Of a stretch of 64,000 nt of DNA, positions 12,300-21,456 are shown one piece after another. Source of the DNA: an uncultured Gammaproteobacteria bacterium (GTDB lineage Bacteria > Pseudomonadota > Gammaproteobacteria > Arenicellales > JAANXG01); assembly GCA_947258495.1 (NCBI GenBank), contig CAMYIN010000097.1, forward strand, positions 31,363-95,362, in the 5' to 3' direction. Each line of letters begins with the position of its first letter. Positions within the stretch are counted from its first letter, which is position 1. The notes beneath the pieces are model-generated. The model saw only the letters and a program-made list of their open reading frames with translations, had not been told where the DNA came from and did not search any database. Position numbers and translations under genes: made by a program.

Positions 12300-12652
12300 G
12301 CACGATCCAAGAGCAATCGAAATCGGCACAGCTAACGGACGCGGTCCGGGGCTCCCTGGAGGAGCGCGTGATCGCCGCGCTCAGGACGATTTACGATCCG
12401 GAAATTCCGGTGAACATCTACGACCTGGGTCTGATCTACGAGATCAACATCGACGCCGAAGCGGTGGTCAGCGTCAACATGACCCTGACCGCCCCGGGGT
12501 GCCCCGTGGCGCAGACCTTTCCCGGAGTCGTGGAGGAGAAGATAAGGTCTGTGGAAGGTGTCAAGGACGCGGTCGTCGAACTGGTGTGGGACCCCCCCTG
12601 GGACCAGGATCTGATGAGCGAGGAGGCCAAGCTCGAACTCGGCCTGCTTTAG
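12296..12652 (+). CDS. sufT: SUF-associated DUF59 (MIP18-like) protein, SufT type
   Basis: 118 aa; IYDPEIPVNIYDLGLIYEI, MTLTAPGCPVAQTFPGVVEEK, VWDPPWDQDLMSEEAKLELGLL. Confidence 0.88.
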   Translation: MSTIQEQSKSAQLTDAVRGSLEERVIAALRTIYDPEIPVNIYDLGLIYEINIDAEAVVSVNMTLTAPGCPVAQTFPGVVEEKIRSVEGVKDAVVELVWDPPWDQDLMSEEAKLELGLL

Positions 12653-12845
12653 GGGCCGGGTGCCCAGGGCCGCAAAATCGGCCACGCTCCGCTGTAGCCT
12701 AGACGAGAAAGTGTAATCGCCGCAGTACGACGATTCGGCGCTCGCGTTTCCTGCGCGCACGCCCTCTCTTGTATCGGGTGCTGAATATTGTGGGCCACGC
12801 GCGGCTCGGCCACAGCGCGATCATCAAGCTTTTGTTTCGTCACTT

Positions 12846-13169
12846 ATGTCCGATTGGGTTGATGTAGCGAAAAAAGACGAACTCCCGCCCGGTGAGCGAG
12901 TCATCGTAGATGTCGATGACGTAGCCGTAGCGGTGTTCAATATCGATGGCGAATTTCTCGCAATCGAAGACGTGTGCTCCCACGACGGTGCGGAGCTGGC
13001 CAGTGGTGAGCTGGAGGGAGACGTCATCGTCTGCCCTCGGCACGGCGCCAAATTCTGCCTCAGGACCGGCGACGTGCTGGCGCCCCCCGCGTACGAACCC
13101 ATTTCGGTTTTCCCCGTTCGCATCGTCGGTGACACCGTGCAGGTGCGTGACGACCGGTGGGATTCGTGA
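12846..13169 (+). CDS. Rieske [2Fe-2S] ferredoxin-like protein
   Basis: 107 aa; CSHDGAELASG...CPRHGAKFCLRTG = C-x-H...C-x2-H Rieske motif. Confidence 0.92.
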   Translation: MSDWVDVAKKDELPPGERVIVDVDDVAVAVFNIDGEFLAIEDVCSHDGAELASGELEGDVIVCPRHGAKFCLRTGDVLAPPAYEPISVFPVRIVGDTVQVRDDRWDS

Positions 13170-13342
13170 TGCCGACCGTCCGTCACCTGTCGCCGATCGG
13201 TGTCGAGGACACGGGCGAAGGAGTTCGCATCGAGGGTTGTCCGGAGACGCGGGAACGCACACGTGCTCGTTGCGGTGTCGCTCACGCGAGTGCACGCCGG
13301 TCCAGCACGGGGACCCAATTTCGCAGATCGGGCTGAACGAAC

Positions 13343-14395
13343 ATGCCGATTTCGGGCACGGTAACCGTCTCCCTAGCTATCGTTGCCACGGTGGTGGGAT
13401 TCTATGTTCTCGCCGTGGGCAAAGCGCTGCTGGTGCCGTTCGCGGTGGCCGTCATGATCTGGTACGTCATTAACGCCTTGAGCCGCGCCTACGGACATTG
13501 GTTGCTGCGGGGGCAGAAAGCTACCAATTGGGTGACGTTGTGCCTGGCGTTGGTGACGATATTCGTCGTCGCCGGTATTTTGGTCAACATGATCCAGTCG
13601 AACATCGCCCAGGTCTCGGCGGCGGTGCCCGCTTACAGGGAAAACCTGGAGCGGATCTTCCATCAATTTACGGTCTGGACCGGCCTGGAACAATTACCGC
13701 ATATCGGGCAGCTCACGGAGACGATAAAGCTCGGACCGGCAGTCTCGCAGCTGGTGTCGGCGCTCACCGGTTTTCTGGGCAATACCGGATTGATTCTCAT
13801 ATACGTGATTTTTCTGTTGGTTGAGCAAAAGACGTTTTCACGCAAACTGGATTTTCTTTTCGCCGATCCGCAGCACCGCGTTGCTACAGAGCGGCTGTTG
13901 TCGCACATGCAATCCGACATCCAGACGTACATCTCCATCAAGACGCTGATGAGTCTGGTCACCGGTTTCTTGAGTTATGGGATCTTGCTGGCTGTCGGAG
14001 TCGATTTTGCCGAGTTCTGGGCGTTTACCATTTTCCTCCTCAACTACATTCCCACCATCGGGTCGATTATCGCCACGGTCTTTCCCGCGCTTCTGGCGCT
14101 GGTGCAGTTCGACAATGCGACGCCGTTTCTGGTCGTAGCCGTAGGTCTGACGGCGGTGCAATTCCTCGTAGGCAACGTCGTCGAACCGAAGCTCATGGGA
14201 AGTTCGCTGAACCTGAGCCCTTTGGTGGTGCTGTTGTCATTGGTTTTGTGGGGAAGCGTATGGGGCATCGCGGGAATGTTTCTGAGTGTGCCGATTACGG
14301 TGATCGCCATGATAGTGCTGGCGCAATTCGACGGTACCCGGCCCATCGCCGTGCTCCTTTCCAAGGACGGCAAGCTCAAATACGCTTCGCCGTGA
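13343..14395 (+). CDS. AI-2E family transporter (PerM/TqsA-like)
   Basis: 350 aa polytopic; LNYIPTIGSIIATVFPALLALVQF, VGNVVEPKLMGSSLNLSPLVVLLSL. Confidence 0.92.
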   Translation: MPISGTVTVSLAIVATVVGFYVLAVGKALLVPFAVAVMIWYVINALSRAYGHWLLRGQKATNWVTLCLALVTIFVVAGILVNMIQSNIAQVSAAVPAYRENLERIFHQFTVWTGLEQLPHIGQLTETIKLGPAVSQLVSALTGFLGNTGLILIYVIFLLVEQKTFSRKLDFLFADPQHRVATERLLSHMQSDIQTYISIKTLMSLVTGFLSYGILLAVGVDFAEFWAFTIFLLNYIPTIGSIIATVFPALLALVQFDNATPFLVVAVGLTAVQFLVGNVVEPKLMGSSLNLSPLVVLLSLVLWGSVWGIAGMFLSVPITVIAMIVLAQFDGTRPIAVLLSKDGKLKYASP

Positions 14396-14465
14396 CGCCG
14401 CCGGGGAAAGTCGTCGGGGGCGTCCTCCGGGTCCCGGGTAATGGCGCGGGGATCGGGTCAAGACC

Positions 14466-14492
14466 TCGGGCCTGAGTTCGATTCAGGCCCGA
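14466..14492. terminator. perfect 10-bp hairpin in the convergent intergenic gap (putative bidirectional terminator)
   Basis: TCGGGCCTGA-gttcgat-TCAGGCCCGA between the 3' ends of the AI-2E transporter and ctpA; no clear U-tract. Confidence 0.5.
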
Positions 14493-14540
14493 TCGGCATT
14501 CGCGTCAAGCCGCGCGCAGGCGTTGCACAGCGGCCCGGAC

Positions 14541-15857
14541 TCAGCCTTCCTTTCTGCCGCCGACGACGTTGACGCCTTTCAGCAGGTTCAGCGCTTCGCG
14601 CAGCTGGAAATCGTCATCGATGGACGGACCTCTGTCGGGCGCGTCCTGCGCCTCTTCGTCGTTGTCTTTTCCGTTCTCGTTTCGCAGATGACCGAGCAGG
14701 TCCTGTTCACGGATGCGCCGCGAGGCGTCGCTGTCCTTCTTTGCGAGCTTCAGATCTTCGACGACCACATCGGGGACAATGCCGGCGGCCTGGATGGAGC
14801 GGTCCTGTGGCGTGTAGTAACGGGCGGTGGTGATTTTCAGCGCCGCGCCGTTTTTCATCGGTAGTATGGTCTGCACCGATCCCTTGCCGAAGGTCTTGGT
14901 GCCCATGATGATCGCGCGTTTATGGTCCTGCAGGGCACCGGCGACGATTTCGGACGCAGACGCCGATCCGCCGTTGACCAGGACGACGATCGGTGCGTCG
15001 TCGCTGTAGTCATTGGGGGTGGCGGTGAATTTGAGTTGCGAGTCCTCGATTCGGCCCTTGGTGGAGACAATCACCCCCTTTCGCAGGAAGGTGTCGGTGA
15101 CCGCAACTGCGCCGTTCAGTACTCCCCCCGGGTTGTTCCGCAGGTCGAGCACGATGCCCTTCAAGGCTCCGCCGGATTGTTTCTTCATTTTGCCCAGTTG
15201 GCGTCGCACGGCGTCTGCGGTGGACGATTGAAACTGAGTCACGCGCAGATAGCCGTAGCCGTCCTCGAGGATTTTACCGCGCACACTGGTGATCTTGATG
15301 ATAGCCCGCGTGAGCACGAACTCCAGCGGCTGAGGTTCGTCTTCTCGAATTACCGTCAGTTTTATTTTCGTGTTCGGCTTGCCGCGCATGCGCCGCACCG
15401 CATCGCTCAAGGTCATTCCCTTCACCGGGGAATCATCCAGGCGGGTGATCAGATCTCCGGCCTTGATTCCCGCTCGATGAGCCGGGGTGTCGTCGATGGG
15501 GGCCACCACCTTGACGAAGCCGTTTTCCATGGTGACTTCGATTCCAAGGCCCCCGAATTTGCCTTCGGTACCGATGCGTACTTCCTTGAAGGACTCCGGG
15601 TCCAGATAGGTCGAATGCGGGTCCAGGCCGGAGAGCATGCCTTGAATCGCGTCGATAAGGAGTTTCTTGTCATCCACGTCTTCGACGTAGTCGCTCTTTA
15701 CCTTGCCAAAGACCTCCGTCAAGACCCTCAACTCGTCCAGAGGCAGCGGCTGCAATGAATCCTGACGTTCAGCCTGAACGTCCCGGTAAAACGTGGTACT
15801 GACGCCGAGCAACGCGCCTAGGGCCAACACTAATAAATTTCGAGTTACTCTACCCAT
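14541..15857 (-). CDS. S41 family C-terminal processing peptidase
   Basis: 438 aa; PDZ region, LRNNPGGVLNGAVAVTDTFL, NGGSASASEIVAGALQDHKRAIIMGTKTFGKGSVQT. Confidence 0.94.
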   Translation of the reverse strand: MGRVTRNLLVLALGALLGVSTTFYRDVQAERQDSLQPLPLDELRVLTEVFGKVKSDYVEDVDDKKLLIDAIQGMLSGLDPHSTYLDPESFKEVRIGTEGKFGGLGIEVTMENGFVKVVAPIDDTPAHRAGIKAGDLITRLDDSPVKGMTLSDAVRRMRGKPNTKIKLTVIREDEPQPLEFVLTRAIIKITSVRGKILEDGYGYLRVTQFQSSTADAVRRQLGKMKKQSGGALKGIVLDLRNNPGGVLNGAVAVTDTFLRKGVIVSTKGRIEDSQLKFTATPNDYSDDAPIVVLVNGGSASASEIVAGALQDHKRAIIMGTKTFGKGSVQTILPMKNGAALKITTARYYTPQDRSIQAAGIVPDVVVEDLKLAKKDSDASRRIREQDLLGHLRNENGKDNDEEAQDAPDRGPSIDDDFQLREALNLLKGVNVVGGRKEG

Positions 15858-15912
15858 ACTGCTGTTCTCCCGCCGCTACGATACCTGCGTGCGACTCGCC
15901 TGATGACTGCAT

Positions 15913-17052
15913 TTACCCGGCCTTGCACCACAAGAGCGGATTGCGTGGTTTCCCGTTATGCCTGATTTCAAAATATAATCCGGTCTGGCTCAAACCGCCA
16001 CTGTTCCCCACCACCGCGATGGGATTGCCGGTATCTACCCAGTCCCCCACTTCCTTGTACAGCAGCTTGTTGTGGCTGTACAAGCTCATATAGCCGTCGC
16101 CGTGATCGATAATCAATAATAACCCAAACCCCCGCAGCCAATCCGCGAACGCCACTCGTCCGTGAAATACGGCGCGCACGACGCGGTCTTCGGGAGCCTT
16201 CAGGAACAGGCCCTGCCAGCGCAGGTTGCCTTTCTTCTGCTGATTGAAACGCGCCCCGATGGTCCCTTTTACCGGCAGCGCCAAGCGACCTTTCATGTCG
16301 CCGAATCTGATCTCGGCCTTCAAGGTCGCCGGCAGCTCTCGCATCATTTCCGCGAGCTCGGCAAGCAGCGTTTCGAGTCGGCGCTCGTGCTCGTGAAGCG
16401 ATGCCAGTTCCTCGTTTTGGCTCAGAATGCGTGCCTCCAGTTTGGCAAGCAGCGCAGCGCGCTCCTTGCGCTTCTGTCGCAACGCCCGGCGGCTTTCCAG
16501 CTGCGTCTGCTGCAGCGCAACCAGTTCCCGCTGCTCCTTATCCAATCGTTCCTGCGACTGCTGCAAAGCCGCCAGGGACTGACGCACGGCTTCGATCTGT
16601 TGACTGCGCGCACGCGCGAGATAGCGGTAGTAGGTGATCGCCCGGCCCAGCTTGGCCGGGTCCTCCTGATTGAGCAGCATCTTGACATACCCCTGCCGTC
16701 CCATGACATAGGTTGCGTATATCGTGCGACTGAAGACGTCGGTGTGCGTCTGCAGACGTTGCTGCTGACGCTCGCGATCCGCATTGAGCTCTTTGATGCG
16801 CGTGTTTTTCTGTTCGATCGCCGTGCGCAGCGCGCGCAGCTTGGCGTTGATGGCCCCGATTTCCCGCTCGCTGCGATGCAGCGCTTCGCGGGTCTCATCC
16901 CGCTTTGACCTGTCGCGATTTATTTCAGCCTGCAGCGCCTGCATTTTTACCCGCAGTCGCTGCAGCTGTTTTTCGTACGGTCCTTCGGGCGGCGCGGCCG
17001 CGGTCGTCGCGGCCGCGAGCATGGTAGCGAAAACGAGGAATCTGGGAGCCAC
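15913..17052 (-). CDS. envC: murein hydrolase activator, EnvC-like (coiled coil + degenerate M23/LytM)
   Basis: 379 aa; signal peptide, long coiled coil, C-terminal RVAFADWLRGFGLLLIIDHGDGYMSLYSHN...QTGLYFEIRHNGKPRNPLLW. Confidence 0.9.
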   Translation of the reverse strand: MAPRFLVFATMLAAATTAAAPPEGPYEKQLQRLRVKMQALQAEINRDRSKRDETREALHRSEREIGAINAKLRALRTAIEQKNTRIKELNADRERQQQRLQTHTDVFSRTIYATYVMGRQGYVKMLLNQEDPAKLGRAITYYRYLARARSQQIEAVRQSLAALQQSQERLDKEQRELVALQQTQLESRRALRQKRKERAALLAKLEARILSQNEELASLHEHERRLETLLAELAEMMRELPATLKAEIRFGDMKGRLALPVKGTIGARFNQQKKGNLRWQGLFLKAPEDRVVRAVFHGRVAFADWLRGFGLLLIIDHGDGYMSLYSHNKLLYKEVGDWVDTGNPIAVVGNSGGLSQTGLYFEIRHNGKPRNPLLWCKAG

Positions 17053-17136
17053 AAACGGCGATTATAGGGGCTTTTATCGGCGTAATATTAGTGTATAATC
17101 GACTACTAATAGAGTTACGACTGGAAAGGGTGGCCC

Positions 17137-17493
17137 ATGAGCAGTTCGAAATCCGGCGCCGGCAATTCCGCAGCCACTGCGGCCGAGATGCTGCTGGCGA
17201 GCGAGGCGGACATTCATCATGCCTCGCGATCGCTGAAAGCGATGGCCCATCCGCTGCGACTCAAGATCTTGTGTATCCTGGGAGGAGCGCCGGAGACCAG
17301 CGTCCAGGACCTCGTTGATATGGTCGGTACTTCGCAAAGCAACATTTCCCAACACCTCTCCATTTTACGGGATAAAGGCATCCTGGACTCGCGCAAGGAC
17401 GCCAACAAGGTCTACTACAGCATCGGCGACGAACGCATTCTTCGGCTCATGGAGTCGATGCGGCTCGCGTTCTGCACCACACAGGATCACTGA
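17137..17493 (+). CDS. ArsR/SmtB-family HTH regulator with two cysteines (C46, C113)
   Basis: 118 aa; LKAMAHPLRLKILCILGG...TSQSNISQHLSILRDKGILDSRKDANKVYYSI. Confidence 0.9.
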   Translation: MSSSKSGAGNSAATAAEMLLASEADIHHASRSLKAMAHPLRLKILCILGGAPETSVQDLVDMVGTSQSNISQHLSILRDKGILDSRKDANKVYYSIGDERILRLMESMRLAFCTTQDH

Positions 17494-17623
17494 CCACCAC
17501 GTCCTGCGCCGTACGGACGGCGCTACCGCACCGTCGGCGCCGATCTATTGCTGATGGCGACCATAACCGGTAATCTCGCGCACTTCCAGGATTTATCGAT
17601 ACCGGTCTCAACGGCCTCCTCAG

Positions 17624-18040
17624 ATGACGACAAAATTCATCATCGACAACTGGTATTTATTCGCGATGGCGGCCGCGATCGTCGTCATGCTACTGCTGGA
17701 GCCTCTACGGACACGCCGTTCCGGAATCAAGTCGGTATCGGCATTGGAGCTCCCCCGTTTGCTCCGGGATGACGCCCTCATCGTCGATGTCAGTGAGCCC
17801 CATGAATTCAAGAAGGGTCATATAGCCCGTTCCTTGAACGTGCCGCTAAAGAAACTATCCTCAGATAACGTCGCCCTGAAGAAGAACAAAGATAAGACGA
17901 TAATCATCACTTGCAGAACCGGGAATCGCTCGTCGACCGCCGCCCGTGCACTCAGCAAACAAGGGTTCGAGCGCGTGTATACGTTGGCGGGAGGAGTGCT
18001 TTCCTGGGAAAAGGAAAAGCTGCCCATAGAAAAAGGTTAA
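17624..18040 (+). CDS. membrane-anchored rhodanese-like sulfurtransferase (YibN-like)
   Basis: 138 aa; N-terminal TM, LIVDVSEPHEFKKGHI, ITCRTGNRSSTAARAL active-site loop. Confidence 0.92.
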   Translation: MTTKFIIDNWYLFAMAAAIVVMLLLEPLRTRRSGIKSVSALELPRLLRDDALIVDVSEPHEFKKGHIARSLNVPLKKLSSDNVALKKNKDKTIIITCRTGNRSSTAARALSKQGFERVYTLAGGVLSWEKEKLPIEKG

Positions 18041-18085
18041 CAGGTCTCTGATCAATTCAGAGCCGTCGCGAAATTCTAAAATAAG

Positions 18086-18631
18086 GTGCGCGAAATGGCA
18101 GAACAGCCGCAAAGTCAAGCAAAATTCGGTATACGAAAGATCTACCTCAAGGACGTTTCCTTCGAGTCGCCGCAGGCGCCGCAAATCTTCGTTAAGGCCG
18201 ACATCACGCCGACCATCGATGTGCAGATTCGCCTTGCCCACTCGGTATTGAGCAAGGAAACGGGTTTCTACGAGGTGGTATTGACGATGACGGTGACCGC
18301 GAAGTCGGGCGACCAGACCACGTTTCTCATCGAGGCGCAACAAGCGGGTGTGTTCGAGATAATGGGGGTCAGCGACGACGAATTGCCCCTGGCCCTCGAA
18401 GTGGCCTGCCCCAACGTATTGCTGCCGTTTGCCCGCGAAGCGGTGGCGGATTTCGTGGCCAAAGGTGGTTTTCCTCAGCTTTTGGTCAACCCCGTGAATT
18501 TCGAGGCGCTCTACCTGCAGAAAAAGTCGCAGCAGCAGGCGACGTCCCCGGCGGGCGGAAACGGCGAGGCCGATGCCAAAACGGCCACCGCGCCGGAAAA
18601 GTCCCCGCCCGAGGAACCGAAGGCCAACTGA
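18086..18631 (+). CDS. secB: protein-export chaperone SecB
   Basis: FGIRKIYLKDVSFESPQAPQIF, FARE AVADFVAKGGFPQLLVNPVNFEALY. Confidence 0.96.
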   Translation: MREMAEQPQSQAKFGIRKIYLKDVSFESPQAPQIFVKADITPTIDVQIRLAHSVLSKETGFYEVVLTMTVTAKSGDQTTFLIEAQQAGVFEIMGVSDDELPLALEVACPNVLLPFAREAVADFVAKGGFPQLLVNPVNFEALYLQKKSQQQATSPAGGNGEADAKTATAPEKSPPEEPKAN

Positions 18632-18667
18632 AGTCCGCGCAACGGACTGACGTACGTCCCCCGGGTC

Positions 18668-19693
18668 ATGCCGAGTCTGGATCCCGGTAACATGAGCGCC
18701 TCCGTGGCGGTGCTCGGCGCGGGTTCCTGGGGTACCGCCCTGGCCGTACTGCTCGCCCGCAACGGCCATCGCGTGCGCCTGTGGGGCCACGATGCGGAGC
18801 ACATGGCGAGGCTCTCAAGGCATCGCGAAAACAAGGACTACCTTCCCGGCATTGCACTTCCCGACGCCGTAGATGTATGCCTCGAATTGGCGGCCGTGGT
18901 GCGCGGCAACGACCAGATCCTTATCGTGGTTCCGAGCCACGCGTTTCGGCATACGGTGGCGCAGATCGCCGAGACGCGTCCCGACCGCAGCGGAATGATC
19001 GTCGCCTGGGGCACTAAGGGATTCGATCCCGATCGCGAGTTGCTGCTGAGCGACGTCGTCGTCGAGTTACTGGGCACGTCGGTGTCGCGCGCCGTAGTGT
19101 CTGGACCCAGTTTCGCGAGCGAAGTCGCCAGGGCGTTGCCGACGGCTCTGACGGTGGCCTCGGACGACGAGGAGATCGCGGCGCGCGTGGCCGCTTGGTT
19201 GCGCAACGAACGCGTACGTGTGTACACCAACCCGGACATGGCGGGGGTTCAGCTCGGAGGCGCCATCAAGAACGTCATGGCGTTGGCGGCGGGGATCAGC
19301 GATGGGCTGGGATTCGGCGCCAATGCCCGCGCCGCCCTCATAACCCGGGGTTTGGCGGAGATGCATCGATTGGGGGTGGCGCTCGGGGGGCGCGCTTCCA
19401 CCTTCATGGGATTGACCGGCGTTGGGGATCTGGTACTGACTTGTACCGATGACCAGTCTCGTAACCGGCGCGTTGGCATCGCACTCGGAAAAGGCCGAAG
19501 CCTGCAGCAGGCGCTGGCGGATGTCGGTCAGGAAGCGGAAGGCGTGAAGACCGTGCGCGAGTTGTACAATATGGCGACACGCGCACGCATAGACATGCCG
19601 ATCACGGAAAAAGTCTACCGGGTGATCTACGAGGGACATTCGCCGCAGATGGCGGTGGAAGAGCTCATCCGGCGCGAGCCCAAATCGGAGTAG
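18668..19693 (+). CDS. gpsA: NAD(P)H-dependent glycerol-3-phosphate dehydrogenase
   Basis: VAVLGAGSWGTALAVLLARNGHRVRLWG, GGAIKNVMALAAGISDGLGFGANARAALITRGLAEM; start may be 18692. Confidence 0.96.
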   Translation: MPSLDPGNMSASVAVLGAGSWGTALAVLLARNGHRVRLWGHDAEHMARLSRHRENKDYLPGIALPDAVDVCLELAAVVRGNDQILIVVPSHAFRHTVAQIAETRPDRSGMIVAWGTKGFDPDRELLLSDVVVELLGTSVSRAVVSGPSFASEVARALPTALTVASDDEEIAARVAAWLRNERVRVYTNPDMAGVQLGGAIKNVMALAAGISDGLGFGANARAALITRGLAEMHRLGVALGGRASTFMGLTGVGDLVLTCTDDQSRNRRVGIALGKGRSLQQALADVGQEAEGVKTVRELYNMATRARIDMPITEKVYRVIYEGHSPQMAVEELIRREPKSE

Positions 19694-19710
19694 TCACGGA
19701 CAGCGGCGTT

Positions 19711-20178
19711 TCACGTCTTTCTCTCCGCAAAGCCGAGTTGTCGCCACGCCTCGAACACCACCACGCTGACTGCGTTGGAGAGATTGAGGGAGCGGTTGTT
19801 GGGGATCATCGGCAGCGTGATACGCTGCCCCTCGGGCACCGAGTCTCGAAGATCGGGGGGCAGTCCTCGGGTCTCCGGACCGAACAGAAACACGTCCTGC
19901 TGCCGATACCGGGGCGCGGTGTAGACGGTGCGGTTGTGCGTCGACACCGTGAACAGACGTCCGCTCGTGATCGACGCCAGGAACGCCGCTACCGAGGGGT
20001 GCCTCGCCACGCTCGCCCAGTCGCTGTAATCGAGTCCGGCGCGGCGGAGTTTCGCGTCGTCCGGACTGAAACCGAGCGGTTCGATCAAATGCAGACGACA
20101 ACCGGTATTGGCGCACAATCGCATGACGTTGCCGGTGTTGGGCGGTATCTCGGGTTGATAGAGAACCACGTGAAACAC
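19711..20178 (-). CDS. trmL: tRNA (cytidine(34)-2'-O)-methyltransferase
   Basis: 155 aa SPOUT protein; MFHVVLYQPEIPPNTGNVMRLCANTGCRLHLIEPLGF, FGPETRGLP, LPMIPNNRSLNLSNAVSVVVFEAWRQ. Confidence 0.95.
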   Translation of the reverse strand: MFHVVLYQPEIPPNTGNVMRLCANTGCRLHLIEPLGFSPDDAKLRRAGLDYSDWASVARHPSVAAFLASITSGRLFTVSTHNRTVYTAPRYRQQDVFLFGPETRGLPPDLRDSVPEGQRITLPMIPNNRSLNLSNAVSVVVFEAWRQLGFAERKT

Positions 20179-20190
20179 GGCGGCCTCCTC

Positions 20191-21456
20191 CTATTCGAGG
20201 TTCGTTCGCCGCTTGCGGCGATGTCCGGGCGCCGGTTCCGGCAGCATCCGCAACAGCAGCCCATCGAGATGGCGATAGCCGCGCGCGGTCGCGCGCACGC
20301 GCGTGCCGTCGATCGACATCAGGCCCATACGTGTCAGCGTTTCGCATTGCTGCAGGAGACGATGCGGGCACAAACCCGTGCGGCGCTCGAACAGCGTGGT
20401 CGAGAATCCGTGTCTCAGCCTCAGGGCGTTCATGAGGAATTCGAAAGCGCGATCCTCGGCGGTCAACTCCCTCACGCCGGCGACACGGGCGTCGCTGGAC
20501 GCGTTACGCATGTATTCCTTCGGATGTCGGGTTTTCCAACTGCGCACGACGCGATGCGGGTGCGTGATCTTGGAGTGCGCCCCGGCGCCGATGCCGAGAT
20601 AGTCGCCGAAACGCCAATAGTTGAGATTGTGCCGGCACCGGCGCGCGGCCCGGGCGTACGCGGAAACCTCGTATCGGGCATACCCCGCGGAGCGCAGTAC
20701 CGCCTGGATCAGCCGTTGCATGCGGCACAGTTCGTCTTCGTCGGGCAGCGGTGGCGGGTTGCGGTGAAACGGTGTGTTGGCCTCCAGGGTCAGTTGATAG
20801 TAGGACAAGTGAGGCGGCCGCGCCGCGATGGCGGCCTCCACGTCCCTGCCCGCGTCGTCGAGCGTCTGTGCCGGCAGACCGAACATCATATCGACGTTGA
20901 CGCTGTCGAACCCGGTGGCGTTGGCGGCGGCAACCGCCGCCAACGCCTGCTCGTCATCGTGGGCCCGACCCAGGCGCCGGAGAAATGCGGTTTGAAAGCT
21001 TTGCACCCCGAGCGACAATCGGTTGACGCCGGCTCGTCGATAACCGAGAAACGCATCCGCCTCGGCGCTCTCCGGATTTGCCTCCAGGGTGATCTCTGCG
21101 TCGGGCTCCAAGGGAAGCCTTGCGGATATGCCTGCGATCAGCGAGGCGATGCCTGCAACACTGAATAGGCTGGGGGTACCGCCGCCGAGGAAGATCGAGC
21201 ACAGCGTTCGGCCTTCTATTTCGTGGAGGTGCTGCTCAAGATCGATGAGCAATGCGGCGATGTAGTCGCGCTCCGGCAATCGCGCTCGAAGCGGGTGCGA
21301 ATTGAAATCGCAATAGGGGCACTTCGAGGTGCACCAGGGCAGGTGCACATACAGGGACAGCGGCGGCAATTCAGAAAAAAGCGCCACGCCGGGCCGGCCG
21401 TCGGCGAATCCGATTGCACGGCCGTGGCTACACCACGACGTTCTGCGGTTTGCCAT
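20191..21456 (-). CDS. hemW: radical SAM HemW (coproporphyrinogen III oxidase-like heme chaperone)
   Basis: LSLYVHLPWCTSKCPYCDFNSH, FLGGGTPSLFS, MFGLPAQTLDD; true start may be downstream at about 21387. Confidence 0.93.
   Translation of the reverse strand: MANRRTSWCSHGRAIGFADGRPGVALFSELPPLSLYVHLPWCTSKCPYCDFNSHPLRARLPERDYIAALLIDLEQHLHEIEGRTLCSIFLGGGTPSLFSVAGIASLIAGISARLPLEPDAEITLEANPESAEADAFLGYRRAGVNRLSLGVQSFQTAFLRRLGRAHDDEQALAAVAAANATGFDSVNVDMMFGLPAQTLDDAGRDVEAAIAARPPHLSYYQLTLEANTPFHRNPPPLPDEDELCRMQRLIQAVLRSAGYARYEVSAYARAARRCRHNLNYWRFGDYLGIGAGAHSKITHPHRVVRSWKTRHPKEYMRNASSDARVAGVRELTAEDRAFEFLMNALRLRHGFSTTLFERRTGLCPHRLLQQCETLTRMGLMSIDGTRVRATARGYRHLDGLLLRMLPEPAPGHRRKRRTNLE

Noticed and set aside
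10917-12329. 470-aa minus-strand ORF opposite sufS
   Set aside because: Antisense shadow; sufS on the plus strand has all catalytic motifs.
14466-14492. T-arm-like sequence considered as a tRNA
   Set aside because: No complete cloverleaf and no CCA/acceptor stem around it; retained only as a hairpin.
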